Assembly: GCF_030160295.1 (NCBI RefSeq)
Contig: NZ_BSOB01000005.1
Coordinates: forward strand, 186,001-250,000
Length of the DNA stretch: 64,000 nucleotides
Reading direction: 5' to 3'
DNA from: Dyella acidisoli
Lineage (GTDB): Bacteria; Pseudomonadota; Gammaproteobacteria; Xanthomonadales; Rhodanobacteraceae
Shown: positions 45,796 to 56,300 of the stretch, in pieces
Layout: the number at the start of each line of letters is the position of its first letter
Numbering within the stretch: the stretch's first letter is position 1
The notes under the pieces: generated by a model
Databases searched by the model: none
Told to the model about the DNA's origin: nothing
Seen by the model: only the letters and a program-made list of their open reading frames with translations
Translations under genes and position numbers: made by a program

Positions 45796-47337
45796 ATGGA
45801 CCTATCCAAGTTGACGCTCTTGAAATCTCTTACTCTTCGTACACAGATCAGCAAGCTAGTGGGTATCGCCTTCTTGCTTCTACCCGGACTGTGTACCAAT
45901 GCATTGGCGTCGGAATTGGAGGAGCCCATTGCCCCCCCTATTACAACCGTGCATACCGCCATCATCGGTGGGCATCCCATCAAATACACAGCCACGTTTG
46001 CTGAAACGCCAGTTGCTGGTGACGCTGCACACCCTTTGGCATCGATGTCATCGATCACCTATTTGCGATCAGATCACGGTGCTTCCGGCGTTAATCGTCC
46101 GGTTGTATTTGTATTCAATGGTGGCCCTGGCGCCTCATCAAATGCTCTTCATTTGCATGCATTAGGGCCGCGGAGAGTGATGAGTCCCGATGCTAGCCAT
46201 CACGAGAACTATTTCGTCGATAATCCTTACAGTCTTCTCGATGTAGCTGACCTGGTGTTTATCGATCCTGTTGGGACAGGGTTGAGTCGGGTATTCCGAG
46301 GTGGTGACGGGCACCCATATTGGGGGCCCGATGGTGACGCAAAAAGCGTCCTGATTCTGATTCGAGAATGGTTGAAGACGCATGGGCGAGAGCGGTCGCC
46401 TATCTATATAGCCGGTGCAAGTTATGGCGGCTATCGAGTAGCCACTATGATGAAATTATTGGGAGACCAGCACATAGATGGATTGATCCTGATCTCCCCC
46501 CTATTGAATGTAAGCACGATGGCGGATGAAGACGGTAATGAACAGTCGTATATCAACAACTTTCCGTCCATGGCAGTAGCTGCCTGGTTTCACCACAAGA
46601 CGGATCGCCGTGGATTGGACGCAGTTGCTTTCAGGTCCAACGCGGAAAAATTCGCTATCGAAGAGTATGCACCCGCTTTGCAATTGGGTAATCGAATCCC
46701 TCGAGAGCAACGCGCGGTCATCGCAAAAAAAATTGCCGCATTCATTGGCCTTTCGGTTAACCAGGTTAGCGAGGCGAACCTGCGCATCACTAGTGAGCAG
46801 TATCTAAATACGCTGTTGTCGGGCGAGAATCTTCGCATCGGTCGATTAGATACACGCATGACTGGACTCTTGCACGCAAAAGCTGCTTCCGGCATTCCAA
46901 CGAATGATCCCTCTCTCCTGCTGAGGCCGAAAGACAACACCACAGACCAATACTTCCGTCAGGAGCTGAAGGTGTTAACCCATCGCAATTACATCCAGAT
47001 GACGTGGGACATCAATGGTACCTGGAACTGGTCGGACGACAGAGAAAGTGATCATCAGCCGCGATTCTATTTCACAGGAGGTCCAGCCATCGGTGATGTC
47101 ATGGCTGCGCAACGTAATATGCGGGCTTGGGTCGGAAGTGGCCTATTCGACATGGCAACACCGTGGGAGGGCGTACGCTATGAAATCAGTCATGGAGAAA
47201 TTCCAAGGGACCGTGTAACGGAAGTTGTGTTCGAGACGGGGCACGCTCTCTACGACACCGAAAGCACCCTTAGTCAGTTTTCGACATCACTACATCTCTT
47301 TATACAGGGAGCTTCCGTTCCTGATCGAAGCCATTGA
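45796..47337 (+). CDS. S10 family serine carboxypeptidase, exported
   Basis: 513 residues with a signal peptide (LVGIAFLLLPGLCTNALA). The alpha/beta-hydrolase S10 signatures are complete: VFVFNGGPGASS (oxyanion region), IAGASYGGYR (Ser nucleophile), VGSGLFDMATP (Asp) and VFETGHALYD (His). Such bacterial S10 peptidases release C-terminal residues from peptides in the periplasm at acidic pH. It stands alone; the Oar-like TBDR upstream may bring in peptide substrates, but that link is speculative. Confidence 0.92.
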   Translation: MDLSKLTLLKSLTLRTQISKLVGIAFLLLPGLCTNALASELEEPIAPPITTVHTAIIGGHPIKYTATFAETPVAGDAAHPLASMSSITYLRSDHGASGVNRPVVFVFNGGPGASSNALHLHALGPRRVMSPDASHHENYFVDNPYSLLDVADLVFIDPVGTGLSRVFRGGDGHPYWGPDGDAKSVLILIREWLKTHGRERSPIYIAGASYGGYRVATMMKLLGDQHIDGLILISPLLNVSTMADEDGNEQSYINNFPSMAVAAWFHHKTDRRGLDAVAFRSNAEKFAIEEYAPALQLGNRIPREQRAVIAKKIAAFIGLSVNQVSEANLRITSEQYLNTLLSGENLRIGRLDTRMTGLLHAKAASGIPTNDPSLLLRPKDNTTDQYFRQELKVLTHRNYIQMTWDINGTWNWSDDRESDHQPRFYFTGGPAIGDVMAAQRNMRAWVGSGLFDMATPWEGVRYEISHGEIPRDRVTEVVFETGHALYDTESTLSQFSTSLHLFIQGASVPDRSH

Positions 47338-47599
47338 GCTGCGATATGCGTGAAGTGGCGCGAGCGTGTTCTCGAGACTTTTCAGCGTGGAATTAGGTGC
47401 ATATGACGATCCGCAATGGTTAAATACGGCTTCGCGCCAATCATGTCAGTCTTCCCACTGAGCTGACCTGAAAAAACGATCCAGATCGTTCGTTCATAAA
47501 CTATGACCGAGGAAATTTGGATCAGTTTTTTTTCAGATCAGCTCAGGCGCTTCCAATTGGACCATTGGGCCACAATCGAGGCCAGGCAAAAGGGACGTA
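47338..47599. other. Convergent intergenic region
   Basis: No gene. Tail-to-tail between the S10 peptidase and the monooxygenase gene; no clear terminator hairpin identified. Confidence 0.4.
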
Positions 47600-47977
47600 T
47601 CAGTGATCCGAGCGCTCCCAGTACGCTTTGGCGCCCAGCACCACTGGATTGACGTCCAGAAATGTTCGCGACGCCCCCATTTTCTGCGTGGATTCGAAGA
47701 ACCTCCGGAAATGTGGCGTCTCACGGTGCGAGTTGTAGGCCGCCTCATCCTTGTACATTTCGAAGACGAGAAATCGGTGAGGGCTGTCCTTAAGCGCAAC
47801 CGCGTACAAGGCATACACGCCTTGCTCTACGTGCACAGACGTGGAGACGCTCTCCTGAAGCACCGCCTTGAATTCCTCAAGACGCTGCGGATCGACATCC
47901 AATTGTGCTATGCGCACGTAAGGTGCGGGAGCCTGTTGCCCACTGATGGCCGAAGTCCAGAATTCTGAGATCTGCAT
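47600..47977 (-). CDS. Putative quinol monooxygenase (ABM domain)
   Basis: 125 residues from the ATG at 47977 (MQISEFWTSA). Ferredoxin-like antibiotic-biosynthesis-monooxygenase domain: VRIAQLDVDPQRLEEFKAVLQES, GVYALYAVALKDSPHRFLVFEMYKDEAAYNSHRETPHFRRF. Homologues such as YgiN oxidise quinols. It is the last gene of the minus-strand cluster 47600-51761, 119 bp after the amidohydrolase gene. Confidence 0.87.
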   Translation of the reverse strand: MQISEFWTSAISGQQAPAPYVRIAQLDVDPQRLEEFKAVLQESVSTSVHVEQGVYALYAVALKDSPHRFLVFEMYKDEAAYNSHRETPHFRRFFESTQKMGASRTFLDVNPVVLGAKAYWERSDH

Positions 47978-48096
47978 GGTTCCGTTTCCTACTTGCTGCT
48001 GTGGATTGTCCGAACAGCACCGGTTTGTGCAACAAGGCAAGCCACCAAGGCCACTGCGATGCCACGTAACGCAGGTCGGGCGGACAACAAGTGGAT

Positions 48097-49077
48097 TCAC
48101 ATATCATCTCCGCGGGTTAGCCGTTCCCAATTGGCATGTGCGAATTTCCGCTTGTTGTCGTCAGTCAGTTGTAGCGTTTCAAGGAAACGCCGTGCATCTC
48201 CACCAGGCCGATACTGATAGGGGTAGTCGGTTGAGAAAAGTATTCGATCAGACCCGACTATCTCGATGGCCTGACGCAGATACGCCCGGTTGAACATGCC
48301 GCTGGCGGTCAGATAGAGATGGTTCCGGACATAGTCGACAAAGGGGCGCTGCAACTTCGATACTCGGTCGAGCATGGCAATACGCTCAAGATAGAACATC
48401 ACCAGTTCACCCCAGTGCCCGAGGATCACCTGAAGATTCGGGTGCCGATCAAATACACCCGCCAAGACAATGCGTACGAACTGGATACCGGCTTCGTAAT
48501 GCCATCCAAGGCCAAAGGTTGACAGCGCCAGATCGATCGGTAGGCCAAACCCTGCGTAGTAGGCGTCGCGAACGCCTGCTTGGGGAATCTGTGGATGGAT
48601 CAGCAATGGAACACCCATCTCCGCCGCGCAGGCAAAGGTCGGTTCGAATATTGCGTGATCAAGATTTTTCTCACCGACGCGGCCATACAGGATGGCGCCT
48701 TTGAAGCGAAGCTGCTCAACACAACGCTGAAGCTCTCGCGCAGCACTTTCACCGTCCGCGAACGGCAAGACCGTCAGTGCTTGAAAGCGGGAAGGATTGG
48801 CCGCGACACTGCTGGCTATTAGGTCATTGACTCGTCGCGCCAGATCGATACTGTGATGTCCTACATTGTTCAGGCCAGGTGTCGTTAGCGAGAGCACTTG
48901 CACATCGACACCGGTTTCATCCATCAACGCTAGGCGCTGCCCGGCGAGATCGGCTAGACGCTCGCCGAGCTCACCCGAATTCAGCGCAAGTGTGCCGTCG
49001 TCGGCGCCAGGGATCGAGGTCCACGCTTGCTTCACCACACCAGGCAGAACGTGCTCTTCAATGGCGACGATCTTCAT
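48097..49077 (-). CDS. Amidohydrolase family protein (ACMSD/decarboxylase-like TIM barrel)
   Basis: 326 residues. Amidohydrolase-2 features: N-terminal IEEHVLP (E-x-H in place of H-x-H), PLLIHPQIP, VILGHWGELVMFYLER and FSTDYPYQ (metal-ligand Asp). This subgroup includes gamma-resorcylate and ACMS decarboxylases acting on aromatic acids. One nt separates it from the upstream PfpI-type gene's stop. Confidence 0.87.
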   Translation of the reverse strand: MKIVAIEEHVLPGVVKQAWTSIPGADDGTLALNSGELGERLADLAGQRLALMDETGVDVQVLSLTTPGLNNVGHHSIDLARRVNDLIASSVAANPSRFQALTVLPFADGESAARELQRCVEQLRFKGAILYGRVGEKNLDHAIFEPTFACAAEMGVPLLIHPQIPQAGVRDAYYAGFGLPIDLALSTFGLGWHYEAGIQFVRIVLAGVFDRHPNLQVILGHWGELVMFYLERIAMLDRVSKLQRPFVDYVRNHLYLTASGMFNRAYLRQAIEIVGSDRILFSTDYPYQYRPGGDARRFLETLQLTDDNKRKFAHANWERLTRGDDM

Positions 49078-49078
49078 G

Positions 49079-49768
49079 TCAGGGCATCGCCATAAGCTGC
49101 TTGAAAACCGCTTGGCCGACGCCGTAAGCCGAGGCCGGGTTCTGGCCAGTGATCAGGCGACCATCCACCACCACGTTCGCCGTCCAGTTGCGTGCGGGCT
49201 GATGTAGAGCACCCCGCTGCTTGAGGGTGGTCGCGAGCAGGTAGGGCACGACATGCGTGTACTTGACCTCCGCTTCCTCTTCGTCGGTGAAGGCGGCGAT
49301 CTTCTTGCCGGTGACGAGATGACTGCCGTTCGAAAGCGTCGCATTTACTAGTGCGGCCGGGCCATGGCAGACAGCAGACACGATGCCACCGGCTTCGTAG
49401 ATGTCTCGAATCACTCGCTGCACGGCAGGGCTGTCCGCAAAGTCCCACATCGTGCCATGGCCGCCTGCGAAGAACACCGCTGAGTAGCGCGACGGATCGA
49501 CTTCGCCAAGAACCAGCGAGTGGGCGAGCGCCTGACGGAATCCGGCGTCATGCCAGAAACGATCGTTGACTGGATCATTGAGGTCAAAGAAATCGATCGG
49601 TGGGTGCCCACCGCGAATCGATGCAATCTCCGTAGGAATGCCTGCTGCGCGGAAGACATCGAGCGGATGCGTAAGCTCGACCATGGCAAATCCGGTCGGC
49701 TCACCGGTATCGCCCCGAATCGGGTGGCTTGTGACGACGCATAAAACGGGCTTGATAGTTTTGCTCAT
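49079..49768 (-). CDS. DJ-1/PfpI family class I glutamine amidotransferase-like protein
   Basis: 229 residues with the nucleophile elbow VSAVCHGPAALVNA (Cys) and the preceding AVFFAGGHGTMWD. HchA/Hsp31-like branch: glyoxalase III or protein/nucleotide deglycase activity is possible. Its neighbours also handle reactive carbonyls, quinones and electrophiles. The cluster is compact (11-nt gap upstream). Confidence 0.88.
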   Translation of the reverse strand: MSKTIKPVLCVVTSHPIRGDTGEPTGFAMVELTHPLDVFRAAGIPTEIASIRGGHPPIDFFDLNDPVNDRFWHDAGFRQALAHSLVLGEVDPSRYSAVFFAGGHGTMWDFADSPAVQRVIRDIYEAGGIVSAVCHGPAALVNATLSNGSHLVTGKKIAAFTDEEEAEVKYTHVVPYLLATTLKQRGALHQPARNWTANVVVDGRLITGQNPASAYGVGQAVFKQLMAMP

Positions 49769-49779
49769 GTATTTGCTCC

Positions 49780-50829
49780 TTACGATTTGAGGGAGGCCAT
49801 GTCGATGACGAAGCGATACTTCACGTCGCTCTTCAACATGCGCTCATAGGCTTGGTTGATTTGCTGGATGGGAATGACTTCGACATCCGAGACGATGCCG
49901 TGCTGCCCACAGAAATCGAGCATCTGCTGGGTTTCGCCTACGCCACCAATGAACGAACCGGAGATGGCCCGACGCCCCCGAACAACGCCTCCAGCGTTCA
50001 CCGGCGTGCTGAGCGGCCCCATGTATCCGACAAGCACCAGCACACCTTCAAGTGCCAGCGTCGGCATGTAAGGATTGATGTCATGGTCGTAAGGCACCGT
50101 GTCGATGATCAGGTCGTAGCGCCCGGCGACAGCCGTCATATGTGCTGGATCACTCGACAGCACCACGTGATCAGCACCGAGTCGAAATGCATCCTTCTCC
50201 TTACCACCAGAACGCGTAAACAAAGTCACGCTGGCGCCCCGTGCTTTCGCCAACTTCAGCGCCATGTGGCCAAGCCCACCAAGGCCGATCACTGCCACCC
50301 TGCTGCCTGGGCCGACCTTCCAGCGATGCAGCGGCGACCAGGTAGTAATGCCTGCGCACAAAAGTGGCGCCGCGCCGGCAGGATCGAGACCGGCCGGAAT
50401 GGACACAACAAACTTGTCCCTGACGACAATCGAGTCCGAATAGCCACCGTAGGTCACTGCACCATCATGTCTATCGGTGCTGTTATAAGTGAAGGTCGCG
50501 CCTTCGGTGCAATCCTGCTCCCATCCCGTCTGGCAAGGCTGGCAATGCTGACAGGAATCGACCATACAGCCGACACCGACCATGTCGCCGGCCTTGAAGC
50601 GACCGACCTTCTCTCCGACCTGTCGAACCGTTCCAATGATCTCGTGGCCGGGCACGATCGGGTAGATCGTGAAGCTGCCATGGTTGCGAGCCAGGTGCAA
50701 GTCCGTGTGGCAGACCCCGCAAAACAGGATATCAATGACGACATCGTCCGGTCGGGACTTGCGTCGCTCGAACGAAAATGGCGTAAGCGCGCTAGTAGCC
50801 GATGAAGCGGCATAGCCTGAAACCCTCAT
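49780..50829 (-). CDS. Zinc-dependent NAD(P) alcohol dehydrogenase (YahK/CAD type)
   Basis: 349 residues. Catalytic-zinc CGVCHTDLH and GHE, the structural-zinc Cys cluster in DSCQHCQPCQTGWEQDC, and the Rossmann GLGGLGHMALKLAKA are all intact. YahK/cinnamyl-alcohol-dehydrogenase-type enzymes reduce a broad range of aldehydes with NADPH. Mid-cluster position. Confidence 0.93.
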   Translation of the reverse strand: MRVSGYAASSATSALTPFSFERRKSRPDDVVIDILFCGVCHTDLHLARNHGSFTIYPIVPGHEIIGTVRQVGEKVGRFKAGDMVGVGCMVDSCQHCQPCQTGWEQDCTEGATFTYNSTDRHDGAVTYGGYSDSIVVRDKFVVSIPAGLDPAGAAPLLCAGITTWSPLHRWKVGPGSRVAVIGLGGLGHMALKLAKARGASVTLFTRSGGKEKDAFRLGADHVVLSSDPAHMTAVAGRYDLIIDTVPYDHDINPYMPTLALEGVLVLVGYMGPLSTPVNAGGVVRGRRAISGSFIGGVGETQQMLDFCGQHGIVSDVEVIPIQQINQAYERMLKSDVKYRFVIDMASLKS

Positions 50830-50856
50830 GGTCGATGTTCCTAAGGCTCGGAGGTG

Positions 50857-51156
50857 TTAGGTGTTGTCTGGCGCGAACAGCAGTTGCCAGCCCGTGAAGG
50901 GCCCGAGTGGGATCACGTCCCAGCCAATGATTCCTGCCTTCGCGAGCGGAAATTCGCTCAATGCCTTTCTGGCAGCCTCAATCGAATCGGCCTCAGCAAT
51001 GATGGCTACACCAGGGCGATCCTGGCGGAAATAGATGTCGCGCACGATGCCGCTGGTGTAGAGCTTCCAGCCATGACGCACTTCGTCATGCATATGCGGC
51101 TGGTACTTCTCCGGGCTGGCACCGGGCTGTGGGATGTCAAGGCAAAGGAGTTTCAT
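50857..51156 (-). CDS. YciI/muconolactone isomerase-like small protein
   Basis: 99 residues from the ATG at 51156, with AGGAAC at about 8-nt spacing. A ferredoxin-like alpha+beta dimer fold is suggested by MKLLCLDIPQ, VAIIAEADSIEAARKALSEFPLAKAG and a C-terminal strand. Often found beside oxidoreductases; function unproven. Co-directional, 27 nt before the alcohol dehydrogenase gene. Confidence 0.7.
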   Translation of the reverse strand: MKLLCLDIPQPGASPEKYQPHMHDEVRHGWKLYTSGIVRDIYFRQDRPGVAIIAEADSIEAARKALSEFPLAKAGIIGWDVIPLGPFTGWQLLFAPDNT

Positions 51157-51191
51157 GGATGAGGTTCCTGGGGAAAAAGTCAAATCGAGCA

Positions 51192-51761
51192 TCAAACCGG
51201 TTGAAGTCGGCGCACGGTCTCGGCGACGCGTTGTCCAAGGTATGCAGCGGTTTCCAGATCGCTGTGGATAGGCGTATCGTCTGGCCCCTGGTCACCGTTG
51301 GATTGCGCCATTGCACCCAGCCAGCTGCCCAGGCGATTGAGGTCATGCACGCTGCCACTGCTGGAGTCGTTGCCCGGTTTCAGATCGAGCCCCACCCACA
51401 ACATGCCGTGCTGCGCGGCAAACAACGTCATCGAGATCAGCGAGTGGAGCTTGTCGCCGTTCTGTGCACCCGAGTTCGTGAAGCCGGCAGCCACCTTGTT
51501 GCGCCACTTCATGTCGATCCAGGCAAGCTTGGTGGAGTCTTCGCAGAACTGCTTGAAGCGCGCGCTGGGTGCGCCGTTGTAGGTGGGTGCGCCAAAGACG
51601 ATGGCATCGCTTGCCTCAAGTACGTTCCAAGGTATATGCCCTTCTGCCACGGAGATCAGCCGGGTCTCGACACCCGCCACGCGTTGCACGCCTTGTGCAA
51701 CGCTTTGTGCTTGCTTGGCTGTATGGCCATAACCGCTGTCATAGACGATCGAAATCTGCAT
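51192..51761 (-). CDS. Flavodoxin/WrbA-like NAD(P)H oxidoreductase
   Basis: 189 residues, flavodoxin fold: ISIVYDSGYGHTAKQAQSVAQGV (FMN phosphate loop), DAIVFGAPTYNGAPSARFKQF and the KVAAGFTNSGAQNGDK segment. WrbA-like enzymes reduce quinones by two electrons and so avoid radicals. It is the first gene of the cluster, divergent from the LysR gene at 52057 across about 295 bp. Confidence 0.9.
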   Translation of the reverse strand: MQISIVYDSGYGHTAKQAQSVAQGVQRVAGVETRLISVAEGHIPWNVLEASDAIVFGAPTYNGAPSARFKQFCEDSTKLAWIDMKWRNKVAAGFTNSGAQNGDKLHSLISMTLFAAQHGMLWVGLDLKPGNDSSSGSVHDLNRLGSWLGAMAQSNGDQGPDDTPIHSDLETAAYLGQRVAETVRRLQPV

Positions 51762-52056
51762 CGGAACGTTCTCAATGAAAAGAAAAAATGACTAAGAGTC
51801 GGCAACGCAACTCACAGCGAGGCGCCGGGCGCTGTTGGGCGTTGTGAATGCCGTGGTCGGAAAAGATGCTACTGTAGAAAAATAAGCTCTGGTGGCGACG
51901 ACCGTTCCCATCTTTGTAGAATGGAATGCTACTTATCGCATCGCCTAAACAGCTATGTTTTTGCATGGGCGGCTGCTATGCGTGTGATGCAGTAGCAGAG
52001 GAGCGCTCGCGTGTTACGTACGAAGGCGCGCGCACGCTTTTTTGAAGAGGCATGCA

Positions 52057-53067
52057 ATGATGAAGACCGACATGCAAGGCCGATTGGACGGCGTAGCAGT
52101 TTTCGTGGAAGCAGTGGAAGCAGGCGGCTTTGCCCGCGCCGCTGAGCGCTTGGCGCTATCGAGATCGGCTGTAGGCAAGGCGATCGCACGCCTGGAGGCT
52201 CGTCTTGGCGTTCGTCTCTTCCATCGCACGACGCGGACCCAGAATCTGACCGAAGATGGCCAGGTCTATTACGAACGATGCCTTCGAGCGATCGAAGAAT
52301 TGCGTGCTGCCGAATCCCTACTGGAATCGGGCAAGCAGGAAGTCGCCGGACGGTTGCGCATCACCATGCCCGTGCTGTTCGGCCGCTACTGCATCGCGCC
52401 AGTGCTTTTGGACTTTGCGCGTCAACATCCCAAGCTGGAGCTGGAACTGAGCTTCAGCGACAGGCCCGTAGACATGATCGCTGAAGGCTTCGACCTCGGC
52501 ATTCGCAGCGGTGCCCTGGGCGAAGCCACTGGACTGTGCGCGCGGCCTTTGGCCACGCAGCCAAAGGTCTTGTGCGCCGCTCCCGCCTACCTCAAGGCGC
52601 GTGGCGAACCCGATACAATTAAAGCTCTCGCCACACACGACGTGCTGATTCATTGGCGCACAGGCCACCGCTATCCGTGGCTACTGCCCGATACGGATGG
52701 ACACCTGACTGAAGTCAGACTCGCGTCGCGCCTGCGGCTCGATGATCTAGAAGTGACCGCCGATGCGGCCGTGGCTGGAATGGGTATCGCGTGGTTGCCT
52801 CATTGGCTCGTGCGCGATCGTATTCAGTCAGGGGCACTCACTGCGTTGTGGGAAAAACGGCCCGCGGCTTCCATGGACAGCCATGCCATCTGGCCGGCGA
52901 CGGATTACATGCCGCTACGTGTACGCCTCGCCATCGACACGCTCGTCGAAAAACTTCCGAACGCGGTGGGAGTGAAGCCGCCCACTGTACGACCAGGTTG
53001 GCACGCGCAAGGCATCACTGCAGGCGATACCTCCTCCTCGCCGCGAAAAAAGCGCCGCACGCCCTGA
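52057..53067 (+). CDS. LysR family transcriptional regulator of the redox cluster
   Basis: 336 residues from the ATG at 52057, with AGAGG 6 nt upstream; a TTG at 52042 is in frame. HTH at about 10-65 (FVEAVEAGGFARAAERLALSRSAVGKAIARLEARLGVRLFHRTTRTQ). Effector domain with IAEGFDLGIRSG. A basic C-terminal tail ends in PRKKRRTP. Divergent arrangement strongly implies control of the flavodoxin-to-monooxygenase operon. Confidence 0.92.
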   Translation: MMKTDMQGRLDGVAVFVEAVEAGGFARAAERLALSRSAVGKAIARLEARLGVRLFHRTTRTQNLTEDGQVYYERCLRAIEELRAAESLLESGKQEVAGRLRITMPVLFGRYCIAPVLLDFARQHPKLELELSFSDRPVDMIAEGFDLGIRSGALGEATGLCARPLATQPKVLCAAPAYLKARGEPDTIKALATHDVLIHWRTGHRYPWLLPDTDGHLTEVRLASRLRLDDLEVTADAAVAGMGIAWLPHWLVRDRIQSGALTALWEKRPAASMDSHAIWPATDYMPLRVRLAIDTLVEKLPNAVGVKPPTVRPGWHAQGITAGDTSSSPRKKRRTP

Positions 53068-53375
53068 GCTTGGCAATTCGGGCCTGAACTACTCATGCCA
53101 CCATCTTTATCACGGTGGTGACAGTAGCTATGGCTCGCAATCATTGAAATGACAACCTAGCGCGTTGATCGCGCCAAGGTTGTCGATGCCGAACAGGTGG
53201 CCGTCCCTGGCCTCGATCCAGGAGCCAAGCGATACACACTGCCCACGTTAGTACGCGCGTTGTAGGCAGCGTTCAGCAAGATGGAACACCGATCCGCTCA
53301 CATGGCCGCCACCACCTGGCTATACGCAATCGGACAGACCGGTCGCGCATCACGCGTCCATCCCTCCGGCCATCA
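53068..53375. other. Convergent intergenic region
   Basis: About 308 bp between the LysR stop and the TBDR stop. A possible small hairpin (ccacc...ggtgg) lies near 53100-53120; no gene. Confidence 0.4.
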
Positions 53376-56300
53376 TCAAAAAGTCGCGCGGAACACCATC
53401 TCGTAGCGCCGGTCGGCGACGAACCAACCACGGTTGTACAAGCGGCTATCCACTAGGCCATTGCCGTAGCTGGTTGGCCCCATCAGGGTACGCACCTTGG
53501 CGTTGTTCAGATTGTTCATCTGCAGGCCCACTTGCATGTTTTTGTCGATGCGATAAAACACCGAGGTGTCCAGCTGCCCGTAGTTATCGGACCAGGTCGG
53601 TAGGTGTGTGGACACGTCACTGGTGGTCAGTAGATAGCGCGAGCGCCAGTTCCACGCCACGCGCGCCGACCAATCACCCTTCTCGTACATGCCCACCAGG
53701 TTGTAGCTTCGCTTAGAGATGCCGGTCATCGGCAAGTCCACACCGATCACGGTGGCGTTGGTATACGGATTAGTGGCGGTGTTGACGCCCCCATTGCTAT
53801 CCAGGTACGTGAAGTTGGCCTGCACGCCAAAGCCCTTCATCCAGCTTGGCAGGAAATCGAAGAACTGGTTGTAGCCCACTTCCGCGCCGCGCAGCGTACC
53901 GGTACCAATGTTGTACGGCCGAGTAATCTGGAACTGCTGGCCGTTGTAGATCTCCGGGACAGTCTCCTGCGCGATGTAGTTGTGGATGTCCTTGTAGAAT
54001 GTCGTGGCGTACAGCATGCCGGTGTTGGAGAAGTACCACTCCAGCGCGGTGTCGTATTGAGTGGCGCGCTCCGGTTTGAGGTAGGGGTTGCCGGCCAGGC
54101 CGTTCCACTGCACCACTTTCGAGTTATCCGCATTCAGCACGTAGCCCAATTGCACGAACGACTGCATGTTAGTGAAGCTCGGCCGCGCAATCGCCTTGGA
54201 CGCCGCGATGCGCCATTGCAGGTCGTCGGTCAGCTTGAGCCGCAGATTGAGGCTGGGCAGCGCGTCTTGGTAATGAGTGCGCGCGTTGATCGGCAGGTAG
54301 CCGCCGTTCCAAATCGCTTTCTGGGCATCCGGGACGCCCGTGCCACTGAGATTGAGCAGCTGCACGACGCCATTGGTGTCCACATCGGTACGCACCACTC
54401 GTAGGCCGACATTGCCGTCGAACGGGATGCCGAGGGCGGTGTCATTGCCGAAATACAGAATGCCGTAGGCGGCCTTGGTCTTCTCGCCCTGGTCATTGAG
54501 GTCGGCCGGCGTGAACTGCACCGGGCTCCAGGCCGACGTCGACGACACGCCCATCGGATGCAGAATGCCGTAGGCTGAGGCGTAGTTCTCCACCAGTGAG
54601 CTGCTGGGGAAGTATAGCGGCGTCGGAATCTTCACGTTGCCGCGGAAGAAGTTCGAGAACGAGTACAACGTCGCGTTCGCCGGGTAATAGTTGAGGCTCG
54701 CGACCGTGCTTGGCGTGCCCACCGACGCCCAGCTGGCCGTGATCACGCCCCAGTTGTAAGACGTGCTGATGTTGTTCTCGGTGCGGTTGGTGGCTCGCAG
54801 GCCCATCTTGAAGTACTTAAACAAGCTGCTGTCCTGGAAGTCGTACTCCAGATCCAGGCGGAAGGCGCGATCCATGCCCACCTCCTCCTCGCGGTGATCC
54901 ATCGCTGCGTACCAGAAGTAGTTGGCCGGGTTGGACGTGTAGCTGGCCGGACTTGCCGAAACCAGCGGCATGCCACCGCTGCCGGTGGTGTTGAGGTACA
55001 TCCCTGGCAGGTAGATCATCTGAAACGCCGTGAAATCCAGCTCTTTGCTGGTGGACTTCACGAACTGGACGTCACCGGTCAACAACACGTGGTCGTTGAG
55101 ATTGTACTTGAAGCCGTTCGAGAAGTCGGTGGTGACGGTAGCCTGTGTCTGGTAGCGCGTGTCCGTATCAAAACCCACACCACCTTTGCTCAGGCGATTG
55201 TTCCAAGCGATGGAACTAAGAGAGCCGCGTTGGAACACGCCCTGGCTGTTGTAATCGAAGGTGGTGCCAGTGGCCGGGTCGATGTCGAAGCTGGTGTCGC
55301 TGAAGATCGCGCCATGCTCCAGCCAAGACATGTCGTAGCGTGAGCGGATGAACTGGGAGGTGAACTCCAGGTCCTTGGTCGGACGCCACTGGAAGGCACC
55401 GGAAATACCAATGCGGCGGCGTTTGAAATTCAACGCGCGCCAATCGGCGCCACCCGGCACGTATACCGTGCTCAAGCCGCTTCCGGCAGTCGCCGCTGCA
55501 TCGGAGCGCATGGTGAATGGCTCAAGCTGGATGCCATCGGTCCGGGTGGCCAGTTCCGAGTAGGAGACATCGATCAGCGCGCCGAACTCACCCCAGTTCT
55601 CGGTCTTCCAGCGATTGCTGTACAGGAAAGACGCCGACGGCTTGCTTTTGTGCGACAGGTCACCTTCGTTGATGCCGTAAGAGAAACCGATCACCTGCCC
55701 CGGCGAATCGAATGGCAGGCGCGTGCGCAAATTGACCGTGCCGCCGATGCCACCCTCGATCAGCTCCGCCGACGGGTTCTTGTACACATCCACGCCGGCC
55801 AGCAGTTCCGCCGGCACGTCCTCGAAATTCAGCGAGCGGCCGCTGTTGGAGGAAAAGCTGTCACGACCATTCAACAACGATTCCACCTGTGTGAGGCCAC
55901 GGACGGACACGTTGCTGCCTTCGGCCGAGGGATGATCCGGATCGTTGGCCGAGAGGAAGTGATCGATGGTAACTCCGCTAATGCGTTGCAGGGTCTCGGT
56001 CACGCTGCGATCAGGAAGGGCGTTGATGTCGACGGCGGTGACCGAGTCGACTATCTGGTCCGCGTTCTGCTTCAGTAATTGCGCCGACTCCAGGCTGGCA
56101 CGGATGCCGGTCACGGTGACGCCTTCGAGGTTCTTGGCGCCCTTGGCGTTGGCGTTGGCGTCGGCGCGGACTGCATCAACATTTGTTTGAGAAAAGGAAA
56201 TTTCAGTCGCCGTTCCAACTTTTAGTTCAACACCTGAACGCTTATCGACTTCACTTCCGTCGCGCAGAAGTGTGATTATATAGTTACCCAATGGAAGAGA

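Noticed and set aside
40067-47337. Lasso-peptide or similar peptide-import system (Oar-like TBDR plus S10 peptidase)
   Set aside because: No precursor, cyclase or isopeptidase genes are present, and the two genes are separated by a LysR gene and a RES module.
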